DNA of 64,000 nt from an uncultured Collinsella sp. (GCA_902497025.1 CABVDJ010000005.1:12576-76575), one strand, 5' to 3'; shown: positions 25,885 through 35,594, counted from the first letter of the stretch. Numbers and translations: made by a program. The notes: generated by a model not told the origin, from the sequence alone.

Positions 25885-27995
25885 TTATTATCCTCGTGCT
25901 CCGTGATCTTTTCCACGCGAACGGCGTTTTCCTGGGTGAGCGCGGCACCCGTCAACGGGTCCCAGCGCAGCGGCGTGTGGTCGAGCGGACCGACGCCCAG
26001 GGCCTGCCGGGCACCACTCTCAGCACCAAATGCACGTCCGCCAGGAGCGGCCGAGGTGAAGATGCACGCCGGATGCAGATAGGGCGTCGTCTCCACGCGC
26101 ACGCGATCGCGGCCCATGTCGCTCACAAGCTCGACGACCTCGCCGTCGGCGATGCCCATATGCGCAGCAGCATCTGCATTCATCTGCACGGCATCCAGGT
26201 CCGATCCAGCCTCGGCGGCACCTTGGGCAGCGAGCCTGCGCGAAGTATGCGACTCAAAGGGGCGGTTGCCGCTAATGAGGCGAAACATCCCCGGGCCGGG
26301 CTCCACCATGGGAGCGATCCAGTTGGGCACACGACCCATGCCGGCTCGCTCCCATATGTCGCTTGCCAGCGCAATCTTGCCGCCGGCAAGCGGAATCACC
26401 GGCTCACCCGTGCGCGTCGGCAGCGCCATGCCCGTATCGGCCCAGCCGCGCTCCTTGAGCTCGTCCAGATCGATCCCAAAAGGCGCCACCTGGGCAGCCG
26501 CCAGATCGTCAGACGTAAACTGGAAGTACTCGCCCACGCCACACGCCTGCGCCAGACCGGCAAAAATCTCCCGACCGGGACGTGTGTCGTCATGCTGCAC
26601 AGGCAGCACGGCGTTGCGGTAGAACACGCGCGCATCGTTGGCGCCTGTCACCGTTCCCACGCCGCGGTCAGCCTCCAGATACGTCACGTCGGGCAGCACG
26701 AAATCAGAAGCACGCGCTGTCTCGGACCAGTGAATATCAATCGTCACGAGCAAGTCGAGCTGCTGCAGAATACTCAACCAAGCCTGTGCATTGCCATAGC
26801 CCGCACCGGGGTTACTGGCATAGACGATGAGCCCACGCAAATCGCCGGCAAGAATCGACTGACCGATGGTCGTGCACAGGCCGCGCACCGGATCGACCAG
26901 TGGATAGCGCTCGGACCCCAACTTGGGCTCACGTGGCATCGACGGCGTCGCGAAACGCGCAGGGTCCAAATCGCCCAACGCAAGCGGCGTGGGCGGGTTG
27001 AGGGCACCGCCCGCGTGTCCGATGCAGCCCAGCAGCACATCGACCAGACAAATCGCGCGCGCGGTCTGGGTGCTATTGGCATACGCGATACCGATGCCAC
27101 CATGAAAGCCCGCATCTACCACAGCGGCAGGCGCGGAGGCAGCGAGATCGCGCGCCGTAGCGACAATCTCTGCGGCCGGCACGTCGCACATCGACTCGGC
27201 CCACTCGGGCGTCCATCCAGCGGCCGCCTGCGCCAGCTCATCAAAACCCGTGGTATAGCGGGTCACGAACTCGTGGTCATACAGGCCCTCGGAAATCAAG
27301 ACATGGGCAATGCTCAGCAGCAAGGCCAGGTCGCAGCCCGGGCGCACGCGCAGCCAGCGGTCGGCAAGCGCAGCCGAGCCGCTGCGCCGGGGGTCAACCA
27401 CGATGATCTTCGCCCCGCGCCGGCGCGCATCGTTGAGCGCATCAACGGCCCCCATCGTCGACGAATCGACAATGGAGCGCCCAAGGTACATAATGCAATC
27501 GGTATGCGCCAGGTCGGAGGCGGGGCTATAGCCCAAGCTATGCTCCCAACCAGTGAGACGGCTCACCTCGCAGGCGCCGTCGGCACCGTACACGTTGGGC
27601 GAGCCCAGCGCATGCATAAAGCGATACGCCCAGTAACGGTCGAACGAGGGCACGCCGAGCGTCATGCCCAGCGCACGAGGCCCACACTCGTCAACAATCC
27701 CCAAAAGACGCTCGGCAATCTGAGCAAACGCCTCGTCCCACGAAATCGCATCGAACCCCGAGCCATCAGCTCGCCGACGCATGGGATGCACGATGCGGTC
27801 GCGCTCGTCAAACGGCATTGCCATGCGATGGCGCCCGCGGGCGCACAGGGCACGCGCCGCGCACGGATGCCCCGGCACCGGCAACTCAGCCACCACGCGA
27901 CCGTCCTCAACGCGTGCCGCAAAGGCGCAATCGGCATAGCATCCCCCGCATGTGGTCACCACGGCGCGACCGTCACGCTTCACAGCAGATGCCAT
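25878..27995 (-). CDS. Molybdopterin oxidoreductase, DMSO-reductase family, soluble
   Basis: A 705-residue catalytic subunit. An N-terminal [4Fe-4S] motif is formed by Cys16, Cys19, Cys23 and Cys51 ('CGGCYADC', 'LCARG'). The molybdopterin domains follow, with 'KIIVVDPRRSGSAALADRW' and 'VDVLLGCIGHAGG'. Cys142 in 'DGACEVSR' sits where FdhF has its Mo-ligating selenocysteine (residue 140), so Cys is the likely ligand. There is no twin-arginine signal and no Fe-S or membrane partner gene adjacent, so it should be cytoplasmic. The ATG at 27995 has AAGGGG upstream. It lies between focA (which ends in a terminator) and selA. Substrate is unknown; formate, polysulfide or hydroxylated compounds are all possible. 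Confidence 0.82.
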   Translation of the reverse strand: MASAVKRDGRAVVTTCGGCYADCAFAARVEDGRVVAELPVPGHPCAARALCARGRHRMAMPFDERDRIVHPMRRRADGSGFDAISWDEAFAQIAERLLGIVDECGPRALGMTLGVPSFDRYWAYRFMHALGSPNVYGADGACEVSRLTGWEHSLGYSPASDLAHTDCIMYLGRSIVDSSTMGAVDALNDARRRGAKIIVVDPRRSGSAALADRWLRVRPGCDLALLLSIAHVLISEGLYDHEFVTRYTTGFDELAQAAAGWTPEWAESMCDVPAAEIVATARDLAASAPAAVVDAGFHGGIGIAYANSTQTARAICLVDVLLGCIGHAGGALNPPTPLALGDLDPARFATPSMPREPKLGSERYPLVDPVRGLCTTIGQSILAGDLRGLIVYASNPGAGYGNAQAWLSILQQLDLLVTIDIHWSETARASDFVLPDVTYLEADRGVGTVTGANDARVFYRNAVLPVQHDDTRPGREIFAGLAQACGVGEYFQFTSDDLAAAQVAPFGIDLDELKERGWADTGMALPTRTGEPVIPLAGGKIALASDIWERAGMGRVPNWIAPMVEPGPGMFRLISGNRPFESHTSRRLAAQGAAEAGSDLDAVQMNADAAAHMGIADGEVVELVSDMGRDRVRVETTPYLHPACIFTSAAPGGRAFGAESGARQALGVGPLDHTPLRWDPLTGAALTQENAVRVEKITEHEDNNE

Positions 27996-28059
27996 CTCGA
28001 TTACCCCTTTCATCAGTCAAACACAACAGGCAAAAAGCTCGGCAACGAGCCCCAGACCC

Positions 28060-28095
28060 AAAAAGCCTCCCGCACGGCAACGCCCCGCGGGAGGC
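28060..28095 (-). terminator. focA terminator, end of the formate hydrogenlyase run
   Basis: Minus strand: GCCTCCCGC pairs perfectly with GCGGGAGGC, followed by TTTTT. It lies 22 bases after focA. Confidence 0.9.
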
Positions 28096-28117
28096 CCAAC
28101 GTCAAACAGACGGCACC

Positions 28118-28957
28118 TTACGCCTCGGACTTCTTGGCATAGATAAACCAGTAGCCGAGCGCGACCAGAACCGCGCCGCCCACGATGTTGCCCAGCGTGG
28201 CGGCGGACAGGTTAAACGCAATGCCCGCGGCGTTGAGCGCATCGGCGCCGGCGACATCGGCACCATAGCCGCACGCGTGCATCACGGCACCCATGGGCAA
28301 AAAGTACATGTTGGCAACGCAGTGCTCAAAACCGCAGGCCACAAAGGCGGCGATGGGCAGCAGAATGCCCACAACCTTATCGACCACGGTCTTGCCGGCG
28401 GTACCGATCCACACGGCCAGGCACACAAAGATGTTGCACAGGATGCCGCGGAAGAAGATCGTCACCCAGTCGACCGTCACCTTGCCGGCGGCGACGCTCA
28501 CCATGGAATTGGCGACCGCCTCGCCGTTGAGCTTGTAAATGCCGGCCATGTACACCAAAAAGACGATGAACAGGGCACCGGCAAAGTTACCAAGCCACAC
28601 GACGAGCCATGCCTTGAGCATCTGAGCCAGGGTGATCTTTTTGCTCTTGAGCGCGCAGACCATAAGCGAGTTGCCGGTGAACAGCTCGGCGCCGCACACC
28701 AGCACGAGCACCAGGCCCAGGCAAAAGCACAGGCCGCCCACGACGCGCTGAGCGCCCCACCCCAGCGTGCTATCGCTCAAGAACACGGTAAAGAACAGGC
28801 CGCCGAAGGCAATGAACGCGCCGGCGAACATTGCCAACAGAAAGGCCTTTGCGACCGGCAGGTTGGCCTTGGTCACGCCGGCGGCCTCGGTCTTGGCCTC
28901 GATCGCGGCGGGCGCCAGGCAATCGGGAGCGGGGTACTCCACCTTGGAATCTGCCAT
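28118..28957 (-). CDS. focA: Formate channel FocA (formate/nitrite transporter family)
   Basis: A 279-residue inner-membrane channel moving formate in and out of the cell. Six hydrophobic helices are visible, with family segments such as 'AGAFIAFGGLFFTVFL', 'ELFTGNSLMV' and 'GFEHCVANMYFLPMG', which contains the His gating the pore. The ATG at 28957 follows a modest ribosome site; an in-frame start at 28990 is less likely. It is the last gene of the formate hydrogenlyase operon, directly after hycI and before a strong terminator. This supports a formate rather than nitrite role. Confidence 0.93.
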   Translation of the reverse strand: MADSKVEYPAPDCLAPAAIEAKTEAAGVTKANLPVAKAFLLAMFAGAFIAFGGLFFTVFLSDSTLGWGAQRVVGGLCFCLGLVLVLVCGAELFTGNSLMVCALKSKKITLAQMLKAWLVVWLGNFAGALFIVFLVYMAGIYKLNGEAVANSMVSVAAGKVTVDWVTIFFRGILCNIFVCLAVWIGTAGKTVVDKVVGILLPIAAFVACGFEHCVANMYFLPMGAVMHACGYGADVAGADALNAAGIAFNLSAATLGNIVGGAVLVALGYWFIYAKKSEA

Positions 28958-28996
28958 GTCAATCACTTCTTTCCTAATCAGCAGGGACAAGCGCTC

Positions 28997-29500
28997 CTAT
29001 TGCTCTTGCCCCAAGCGGACAAAGTGGGAAAAGTCATTGGCGGCCACGGCGTCGTACACGACGTCGACGGCGTCAAAGACTTCCGGGGACATGGGGTTGT
29101 AGAACTCCGTGTCGCCCGGCTGAATCCCAACGAAGACGATATCATCACACGATTGCTCAATCTCTTCGATCAGAATCGACAAAGGAAGCGAATGCGTGGT
29201 GAACATCGACTTGCGGGCCACATCGCGCTTGTCGAGCAAGCGGATGGACCCGACGGGCAGTGCCATGTCGGCGGCATCGACCAAGACCAGGCGAGGCGGA
29301 CGCTCGCGCTTGACCTCGATGATGTCGTCCTCGGGCGTTTGGCCTCCGTCGATGGTGTACCAACCGGCGATAGGTGTGTCTTCCATCTTTTTGGAGAGCA
29401 CGGGGCCGGCGGCATCGTCGGCACGCAGCACGCTTCCCGCCGTGAGCACGATACCCGCAAACGGGGCGCCGTTCACACGTCCATCCACAACGCGACCCAT
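28997..29500 (-). CDS. hycI: Hydrogenase maturation endopeptidase, HycI-like
   Basis: A 167-residue protease of the HycI/HybD family that trims the C-terminal tail of the NiFe large subunit after nickel insertion. Acidic metal-sensing residues appear in 'SVLRADDAAGP' and 'LVDAADMAL', and the His in 'FTTHSLPL' also fits the family. Its ATG overlaps the preceding stop by one base. The large subunit at 31585-33357 carries a C-terminal extension of the sort HycI removes, which fits. Function is by family. Confidence 0.9.
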   Translation of the reverse strand: MGRVVDGRVNGAPFAGIVLTAGSVLRADDAAGPVLSKKMEDTPIAGWYTIDGGQTPEDDIIEVKRERPPRLVLVDAADMALPVGSIRLLDKRDVARKSMFTTHSLPLSILIEEIEQSCDDIVFVGIQPGDTEFYNPMSPEVFDAVDVVYDAVAANDFSHFVRLGQEQ

Positions 29501-30081
29501 TACTGCAACCTCCCCGTCAGATACACGCCCGACACATCGCGCACGCGCTCAACCAGATCGCGGAACTTCATCAGAAACGCGACCTGCTGGGCATGCAGGC
29601 CAAAGTCGTCGTCGAACACCGAGATGCCGGCCTTGGCCGACCCGCGAAAACCACGCTCGTCGAGCAGCGCATCGCAGGCCTCGAGCAGCGACGGCACCGC
29701 CGCCTTGTCGAGCTGGCACTCGCCAAAGGAGCGGATGGCCTCGAACTTGGTCTTGGCCTCCCCCTCCGGCAGCGCGTCGATAAGCGTATAGAACACGTTC
29801 ACCGGCACCGACAGGCGCGGCTCAAAGCAGTCGAGCACGCCGGTGTGGTGGCCCACGGCGAGCGTGTAGTACAGCACGTCGCAGGCCTCTTGGGGAACGT
29901 CTTCCTCGGTCTCCACAAACTTACGCGTGAGCTCATAGAAGACCACCTGGTCGGGCGCATGGCCCAGGCAGGGGTCGGCGACGCCCTCGGCAGCCTCGTC
30001 GCTTGCGCGCGAGGCATCGCCAAAGGAGCCGCCGAGCATGCCGGGGCCCGCAAAGTAACCAGAGCGGTCCGTGAGCTCCAT
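29500..30081 (-). CDS. hyfJ: Formate hydrogenlyase maturation protein, HycH/HyfJ family
   Basis: A 193-residue protein resembling HycH and HyfJ, accessory proteins needed for correct maturation of the hydrogenase large subunit but not part of the final complex. Recognisable features are 'VVFYELTRKFVETEEDVPQEACDVLYYTLAVGHHTGVLDCF' (seen between residues 45 and 87) and the small-residue-rich N-terminus. It begins directly at the stop of hyfI and ends overlapping hycI. The biochemical role of the family is not well defined. Confidence 0.82.
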   Translation of the reverse strand: MELTDRSGYFAGPGMLGGSFGDASRASDEAAEGVADPCLGHAPDQVVFYELTRKFVETEEDVPQEACDVLYYTLAVGHHTGVLDCFEPRLSVPVNVFYTLIDALPEGEAKTKFEAIRSFGECQLDKAAVPSLLEACDALLDERGFRGSAKAGISVFDDDFGLHAQQVAFLMKFRDLVERVRDVSGVYLTGRLQ

Positions 30082-30864
30082 CTAGCGACCTCCGGCCAGC
30101 ACCAGATCCTGCAGCGCCGAGTACACCTCGACGCGGCGCGGATCGTCCTGCTTGTCGATGAGCAGCGCCATGGCACCGCGGATATCGCCCTTGGGCGCGC
30201 CCTCGAGCGTATCCATAAACTCGTTGGCCAGGTCGCGGCCGTAACGGTAGCCGCTCATGGCGCGAGCTTCGCGCTCGATGGCAACGCGCAGCTTATACGG
30301 CACGCCGGGGTGCAGGATATCGGCTTGCTCGCCGGCGGCCTCCACGGTGGTCTCGGCATGGAGCTTTTGGTCCAGCAGACCGAGCGCCATGGCAAAGCCG
30401 TAGATGGTCTGCGCGGGGCTGGGCGGGCAGCCGGGGATGTAGACATCGACCGGCAAGATCTTGTCCGTGCCGCCCCAGACGCAGTAGTTGTCGTAGAAGA
30501 TGCCACCGGTGCAGCCGCACGCGCCATAGGACACCACGATCTTGGGATCGGGTGCGGCCTCAAAGGCGCGCAGGGCCGGCATGCGCATGGCACGCGTCAC
30601 GGCACCGGTGTACAGCAGCACATCGGCGTGACGGGGCGAGGGCACGACCTTGATGCCAAAGCGCTCGACGTCGAAGACGGGCGTGATGGAACCGAAGATC
30701 TCGATCTCGCAGCCGTTGCAGCCGCCGCAGTCGACACGGTAGACGTACACCGAGCGCTTGATCTTCTTAAGAAGGGTCGCCTTGGCCTTCTCGATGCTCT
30801 CGTCGAGCTCGATCTTGGTCGGGCGGTACTGAAGCCGCTCGGGCAAAAGCGTGGGTTCGGCCAT
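30082..30864 (-). CDS. hyfI: NiFe hydrogenase small subunit, HyfI/HycG-like
   Basis: A 260-residue NuoB-like subunit carrying the proximal [4Fe-4S] cluster that takes electrons to the NiFe site. The cysteines are in 'DCGGCNGCEIEIFG', 'SYGACGCTGG' and 'PGCPPSPAQTIYG'. It faces the cytoplasm in group 4 hydrogenases and has no Tat signal, as expected. The ATG at 30864 lies two bases past the hyfH stop. Length matches HyfI (about 250). Confidence 0.95.
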   Translation of the reverse strand: MAEPTLLPERLQYRPTKIELDESIEKAKATLLKKIKRSVYVYRVDCGGCNGCEIEIFGSITPVFDVERFGIKVVPSPRHADVLLYTGAVTRAMRMPALRAFEAAPDPKIVVSYGACGCTGGIFYDNYCVWGGTDKILPVDVYIPGCPPSPAQTIYGFAMALGLLDQKLHAETTVEAAGEQADILHPGVPYKLRVAIEREARAMSGYRYGRDLANEFMDTLEGAPKGDIRGAMALLIDKQDDPRRVEVYSALQDLVLAGGR

Positions 30865-30866
30865 GG

Positions 30867-31583
30867 TTACTCCTCCTTCGTATCAAAATCCATGATGATG
30901 CCTTCGACCGGTGCAGGACCGGCGGGAATCTCGGGCGCATCGGGGTTGAGCTCGCGGTCGACATACTCCGGGTTCACGCCGTGGCCGCCCAAATACTCCA
31001 TGCCGGGGCCCTGGGGCTCACCGGACGCAAGCGTCTCGTTGGCAGCCATGCCGCGCGCGTTGCCGGTCTTTACGGCCGAGGCGGCGCGCAGGGCGTCGAG
31101 CTCGCGCTTGCACTCCTGGCACATACCGACGGTACGGGCAGCCTGCTCGGCCTCCATGCCGCCGGCCTTTTGCAGCAGGCGCTTGGCATAGTCGATCTCC
31201 TTGTGCGGGGCAAACGGCTTGCCGCAGCGCGAGCAGTGCTCGAGCGTATAGACGCTCTTGCTGGTGAGGTCGTCCTTACTCATGACGGCCAGCTCAAACT
31301 CCTCGGTGAGCTTGATGGCCTCCATGGGGCAGGCTTCCTCGCAGCGGCCGCAAAAGATGCAGCGGCCGTAGTCGATCGACCAGGTGATGGTATCGGCCAC
31401 AAGGTCGGTGTCCATGCGAATGGCATCGGCCGGGCACGCCACGCCGCAGGCACCGCAGGCGATGCAAAGCTCGGCATTGTGCTCGGGCTTGCCGCGCATG
31501 TCCTTGTTGGTGGGGAACGGCGCAAACGGGTACTTGACCGTCGCGTCGCCGGCCTTGGCGTTAACCTTCCAAAGCTTCAGCAT
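30867..31583 (-). CDS. hyfH: 4Fe-4S ferredoxin subunit, HyfH/HycF-like
   Basis: A 238-residue NuoI-like subunit with two [4Fe-4S] sites ('CIACGACGVACP', 'CIFCGRCEEACP') that wires the membrane arm to the hydrogenase. Two further cysteine pairs ('HCSRCGKPF' and 'MCQECKREL') in the C-terminal half suggest an extra metal site, as in HycF/HyfH. The ATG at 31583 is just after the hyfG stop (TAATATG). A longer open frame upstream merely overlaps hyfG and is rejected. Confidence 0.93.
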   Translation of the reverse strand: MLKLWKVNAKAGDATVKYPFAPFPTNKDMRGKPEHNAELCIACGACGVACPADAIRMDTDLVADTITWSIDYGRCIFCGRCEEACPMEAIKLTEEFELAVMSKDDLTSKSVYTLEHCSRCGKPFAPHKEIDYAKRLLQKAGGMEAEQAARTVGMCQECKRELDALRAASAVKTGNARGMAANETLASGEPQGPGMEYLGGHGVNPEYVDRELNPDAPEIPAGPAPVEGIIMDFDTKEE

Positions 31584-31584
31584 A

Positions 31585-33357
31585 TTAGAGCGCCTCCTCA
31601 TCGAGCGGAGCGACCATGGTGCCCTCGCCCGCAAGCGGCGACTTGTCGCGCCAGACGTTCTCGAACTGCTCCTTGTCGAGCACGTGGTCGCGCTTGGCGG
31701 CGACATCGGTCACCGTCACGCGGTCGGTGCAGGAGTAGCACGGATCGAGCGAGCCGACGATCAGCGCAGCGTCGCCCACGGTGTTGCCGCGGAACATGTA
31801 GCGCAGGACCGGCCAGTTGCTGTACGTGGCAGCCTTGGCGCGCCAGCGGTAGCACTTCTGGTTGTTGCCGAGCATGGCCCAGTGCACGTCCTCGCCGCGC
31901 GGCGCCTCGGTGGCGCCGATGGCGTACTTGTGCGGGGTGTACTCCCAATCCGTGGTGAGGATGGGGCCCGACGGGCAGTTCTCGAGCATGGTCTCGATCA
32001 TGTCGATCGAATCGTAGACCTCCTGGATGCGGACGGCGGTGCGGCCGAAGGCATCGCAGGTGTCTGCCGTAGCAGCATGCATCTTCTGAACATCCGGATC
32101 GACGTAGCCGTCGAAGGGATGGTCAAAGCGCACGTCGCGGGCATAGCCCGAGCCACGCATGAGCGGGCCGACCGGCGAGAAGTCGCGTGCGATCTTGCGG
32201 TCCAGAATGCCGATGCCACTCGTACGCTCAATAAAGTTGGGCGTGGAGAGCAAGACGTCGACGAGCTCCTGAACCTCGGAGCGCAGCTGGTGGATGGTCG
32301 TGAGCGTAGAAAGCTTCTGCTCGGCCAAAATGTCGCGACGCACACCGCCGATCACGTTGAGGCCGTAGGTCTTGCGGTGACCGGAGAGCTTCTCGGCCAG
32401 GTCCATGGACTTCTCGCGGACGCGGAAGAACTGCTGGAAGCCGGAGTCGAAGCCGGTGTAGTGCGACGCCAGGCCAATGTTGAGCAGATGCGAGTGCAGG
32501 CGCTCGACCTCGAGCATGATGGCGCGGATGTACTGGGCGCGCGGCGGGACATGAATGCCCTGGGCGCGCTCGACGGCCTCGGCGTAGGCCACCGAGTGGG
32601 CGCAGCCGCAAATGCCGCAGATACGGTCGGCGAGGAACGTCACGGCGTCATAGTTCAGGCGCGTCTCGGCGACCTTCTCCATACCGCGGTGCACGTAGAA
32701 CAGACGGTAGTCAGCGTCCACGATCGTCTCGCCCTCGACGAACAGGCGGAAGTGGCCGGGCTCGTCGGAGGTGATGTGCAGCGGTCCCATGGGGACGAGC
32801 GTGGTCTCCTTGCCCTTGGTGTCGGCCAGGAATTCGTAGTTTTCCATGTCGCTCGCGGGGGCGGGACGGAAGCGGTAGTCCATGGAGTCCTTGCGCAGCG
32901 GGTACAGGCCGCTGGGCCAGTCATCGGGCAGTACCAGGCGGCGACGGTCGGGCAGACCCTCGGGGATCAGGCCGAACATGTCGCGCAGCTCGCGCTCGCC
33001 CCACACGCAGGCGGGGACGAACGGCGTCACGGACGGGAACGTCATCTTGGCGGGATCGACCTCGGTGCGCACGGTCACCCAGCCGGGGTCCTCGCCCTCC
33101 ATGGAAATGACGTAGTACACGGCGTAGCGACCGCACAGGCTGCGCTCGTCGTTGCCGACAATCACGGGAATCCAGCCGTAGCGCTCGTAGTACAGGTAGT
33201 GGACGGCCTCGGGCAGACGGTCCAGCTTGACGGTGATCGTCAGCTGGTCCTCGCACTGCCATTCGACCTTCTCGATAGCGCCCGGCACTGCGGCGCGCAG
33301 GGCCTCGACGTGGCTTTCGCAGCGACGAGCGTAGTCCTTCTTTTCAGGTTCTGCCAT
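31585..33357 (-). CDS. hyfG: NiFe hydrogenase large subunit, HyfG/HycE-like
   Basis: A 590-residue catalytic subunit. Residues 1 to about 150 are the NuoC-like 30-kDa domain; the rest is the large subunit. The NiFe ligands are 'RICGIC' (Cys247, Cys250) and 'DPCYSC' (Cys540, Cys543). After 'DPCYSCTDR' a 44-residue tail remains, which by analogy with HycE would be cut after the Arg by HycI. It produces H2 from electrons supplied by FdhF, on the cytoplasmic face. Start at 33357, four bases after hyfF. Confidence 0.96.
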   Translation of the reverse strand: MAEPEKKDYARRCESHVEALRAAVPGAIEKVEWQCEDQLTITVKLDRLPEAVHYLYYERYGWIPVIVGNDERSLCGRYAVYYVISMEGEDPGWVTVRTEVDPAKMTFPSVTPFVPACVWGERELRDMFGLIPEGLPDRRRLVLPDDWPSGLYPLRKDSMDYRFRPAPASDMENYEFLADTKGKETTLVPMGPLHITSDEPGHFRLFVEGETIVDADYRLFYVHRGMEKVAETRLNYDAVTFLADRICGICGCAHSVAYAEAVERAQGIHVPPRAQYIRAIMLEVERLHSHLLNIGLASHYTGFDSGFQQFFRVREKSMDLAEKLSGHRKTYGLNVIGGVRRDILAEQKLSTLTTIHQLRSEVQELVDVLLSTPNFIERTSGIGILDRKIARDFSPVGPLMRGSGYARDVRFDHPFDGYVDPDVQKMHAATADTCDAFGRTAVRIQEVYDSIDMIETMLENCPSGPILTTDWEYTPHKYAIGATEAPRGEDVHWAMLGNNQKCYRWRAKAATYSNWPVLRYMFRGNTVGDAALIVGSLDPCYSCTDRVTVTDVAAKRDHVLDKEQFENVWRDKSPLAGEGTMVAPLDEEAL

Positions 33358-33361
33358 GGTG

Positions 33362-34927
33362 CTAATTCACCTCGCTTGTCTTGGTCTGGGAGCTGAACAC
33401 CATGCGGTAGAGAGGGGCCTCGTGGAGCTCTTCGACGCTCTGGTTCAAAACGACGGACGTTGCATCCTCGACGCCGCTCGTAATGGCGACCGGGGTGGCG
33501 ATACCGAACCACATGACCACGATCGCGAGGGCGATCTCGGGGATGATCATGAGGGCGGGCGCCTCGTGGCGCTTCATGCCCTCGGGCGCCTTACCGAAGA
33601 TGGACTTGAGCGCAATGCCGGTAAGGGCAAAGTACACGCCGGTGAGGCCGATGGCCACGAGCACGACCACCCAGATGGGACCGGACTGGATGCCGGCCAC
33701 GAAGGTGAGGAACTCGGAGATGAACAGGGCGAACGGCGGGAAGGCGGCGAGCGCGAGCAGGGCGATGATGGTGAGCGCTGCCGTGACAGGAGCGATCTCG
33801 ACGACGCCCTTGATCTTGTTCAGGTCGCGGGTGTGGTAGATGTGCTGGATGTTACCGGCCATGCAGAAGGCGAGCGCCTTCGTGAAGCCGTGGAAGATGC
33901 AGTGCAGCAGGCAGGCGGCGATACCGAGCGGACCACCGATACCCAGGCACAGCGCGACCACACCGACGTTGTCGACGGAGGAGTACGCGAAGCGGCGCTT
34001 GATATCGTCCTGCTTAAAGATGCACAGGGCGGCCACCAGGATGGACAGCGTGCCCAGGATGAGCAGGAGCGTACGCGGATAGGTGTCGCCCACCGTGATG
34101 ATGGACAGGGAGTAGAAGCGGATGATCACCAGCATGGCGCACTTGAGCAGCACGCCCGAGAGCAGCGCGGAGACCGGGCTCGGAGCCTGGGAGTGCGCGT
34201 CGGGCAGCCAAGTGTGCATGGGGAACAGGCCCGCCTTGGTGCCGAAGCCGATGACGATGAACGCGAACGCGAGGCGCACGAGCATCGGGTCGAACTGGTC
34301 GGCGTAGGGCATGATGGAGGTGAGGAAGGCTGCCTCATGCGCGTTGGGCATGATATCGGCGGCGTTCGCGTAGATGAGCAGCGTGCCGAACAGGCCGAAG
34401 GCCACGCCGGCGGTGCAGACCATCGCGTACTTCCAAGACGCCTCGAGCGCCTGCTTGTTCTTGTAGATGCCCACGAGGAACACGGTCGACAACGTGGTGG
34501 CCTCGACCGCCGCCCAGGTGAGGATGATGTTGTTGGACAGGCAGGCGAGCAGCATCGTGAAAACGAACAGGCTAAACAGCGCGTAGTACTGCTTGGTGCG
34601 CTCGGCCGGCATGGTCTTCTCCTCGATATCGATCTTGATATAGGAGATGGAGTACACGCCGGTGATGAACCCGATGATGCCTACCAGAAGGACGAAGATC
34701 GACGAGAGCGAATCGAGATGGAGCCACAGGCCCAAAGCGTCGATATTCTGCCCGCTCGAGAGCATGGTTCCCGCGGTGACGACCGAAAGGACGAGGGTCG
34801 CCGCGACGGAGATGGTGTTGAGCCCCGCAAAGACGCTGTAGGACGTCGTCTTGGGGAGCGCAGCCATAATCAGGGAGAACACGAGGGGACAAGCGAGCAG
34901 GGCGACCGTCAGCATTGAAACATCCAT
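33362..34927 (-). CDS. hyfF: Antiporter-like membrane subunit, HyfF-like
   Basis: A 521-residue NuoL/M/N-type protein with about 14 transmembrane helices. Conserved segments are 'ILTWAAVEATTLSTVFLVG', where Glu is the proton-channel residue, and 'LPDAHSQAPSPVSALLSGVLLK'. HyfF is one of the subunits that distinguish the Hyf (FHL-2) complex from the smaller Hyc complex and could allow extra ion pumping. It starts at 34927, three bases after hyfE. Confidence 0.93.
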   Translation of the reverse strand: MDVSMLTVALLACPLVFSLIMAALPKTTSYSVFAGLNTISVAATLVLSVVTAGTMLSSGQNIDALGLWLHLDSLSSIFVLLVGIIGFITGVYSISYIKIDIEEKTMPAERTKQYYALFSLFVFTMLLACLSNNIILTWAAVEATTLSTVFLVGIYKNKQALEASWKYAMVCTAGVAFGLFGTLLIYANAADIMPNAHEAAFLTSIMPYADQFDPMLVRLAFAFIVIGFGTKAGLFPMHTWLPDAHSQAPSPVSALLSGVLLKCAMLVIIRFYSLSIITVGDTYPRTLLLILGTLSILVAALCIFKQDDIKRRFAYSSVDNVGVVALCLGIGGPLGIAACLLHCIFHGFTKALAFCMAGNIQHIYHTRDLNKIKGVVEIAPVTAALTIIALLALAAFPPFALFISEFLTFVAGIQSGPIWVVVLVAIGLTGVYFALTGIALKSIFGKAPEGMKRHEAPALMIIPEIALAIVVMWFGIATPVAITSGVEDATSVVLNQSVEELHEAPLYRMVFSSQTKTSEVN

Positions 34928-34930
34928 GGC

Positions 34931-35584
34931 CTACCCCTTCAATTCGGTCAGGTCGTGGGAGTCGAGCGACTTGGTGTCGTTCCAGATCCTCACGACGACG
35001 GCGGACATGATGATGACGGCGAAAATGGCGTCGGTGGCGATGCCGATCTCGATGATCTCGGGGGCCGTGGGCGCGAGCAGGGCGAGCGTCACGTGGCTAC
35101 CGTTCTCCATAAGGCAGTACCCGAAGATTTGCTTGAGGATGTTGCGCTGGGAGATGATGCACGTGAGGCCGACGAAGAAGTGCGCGAAGCTGATGGCGAG
35201 GGCCGGAGTAGCCACCTCAGCGGTGGGCAGGCTCAGGCGCGTGACCACCGCGAAGCAGATGGCCACCTCCAGACCGGTGAGGATGATGGTCCAGGCCGGC
35301 TTGATGGAGGAGGTCAGCGTGCTATCGGCAGGCGAACCCATCTTTTTGTAGGCACGGTTGAGAATGAACGGAACGAGGATCACCTTGGTGACGAAGGCCG
35401 ACGCGGCCCACATGAGAAGCTCGGTGGCACCGGTGGTGAGGCCCAGGGTGAGCAGCACGCCCACCAGGACAACCGACTGGATCGCGTACCACTTAATGGC
35501 GGACGGGATGGTCTTCGAGACGACCACCATGGTGGAGGTCACGATCAGAAGACCGCCCAGGATATTGACTAACGAATAACCCAT
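34931..35584 (-). CDS. hyfE: Membrane subunit, HyfE-like (NuoK-like)
   Basis: A 217-residue membrane protein with about six helices. The NuoK-like part includes 'FVGLTCIISQRNILKQIFGYCLMENG'. Length equals HyfE of E. coli (216). It lies between hyfD and hyfF with 3-10 base spacing. A structural, possibly proton-translocating, part of the membrane arm. Confidence 0.9.
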   Translation of the reverse strand: MGYSLVNILGGLLIVTSTMVVVSKTIPSAIKWYAIQSVVLVGVLLTLGLTTGATELLMWAASAFVTKVILVPFILNRAYKKMGSPADSTLTSSIKPAWTIILTGLEVAICFAVVTRLSLPTAEVATPALAISFAHFFVGLTCIISQRNILKQIFGYCLMENGSHVTLALLAPTAPEIIEIGIATDAIFAVIIMSAVVVRIWNDTKSLDSHDLTELKG

Positions 35585-35594
35585 GTCCTACCTC

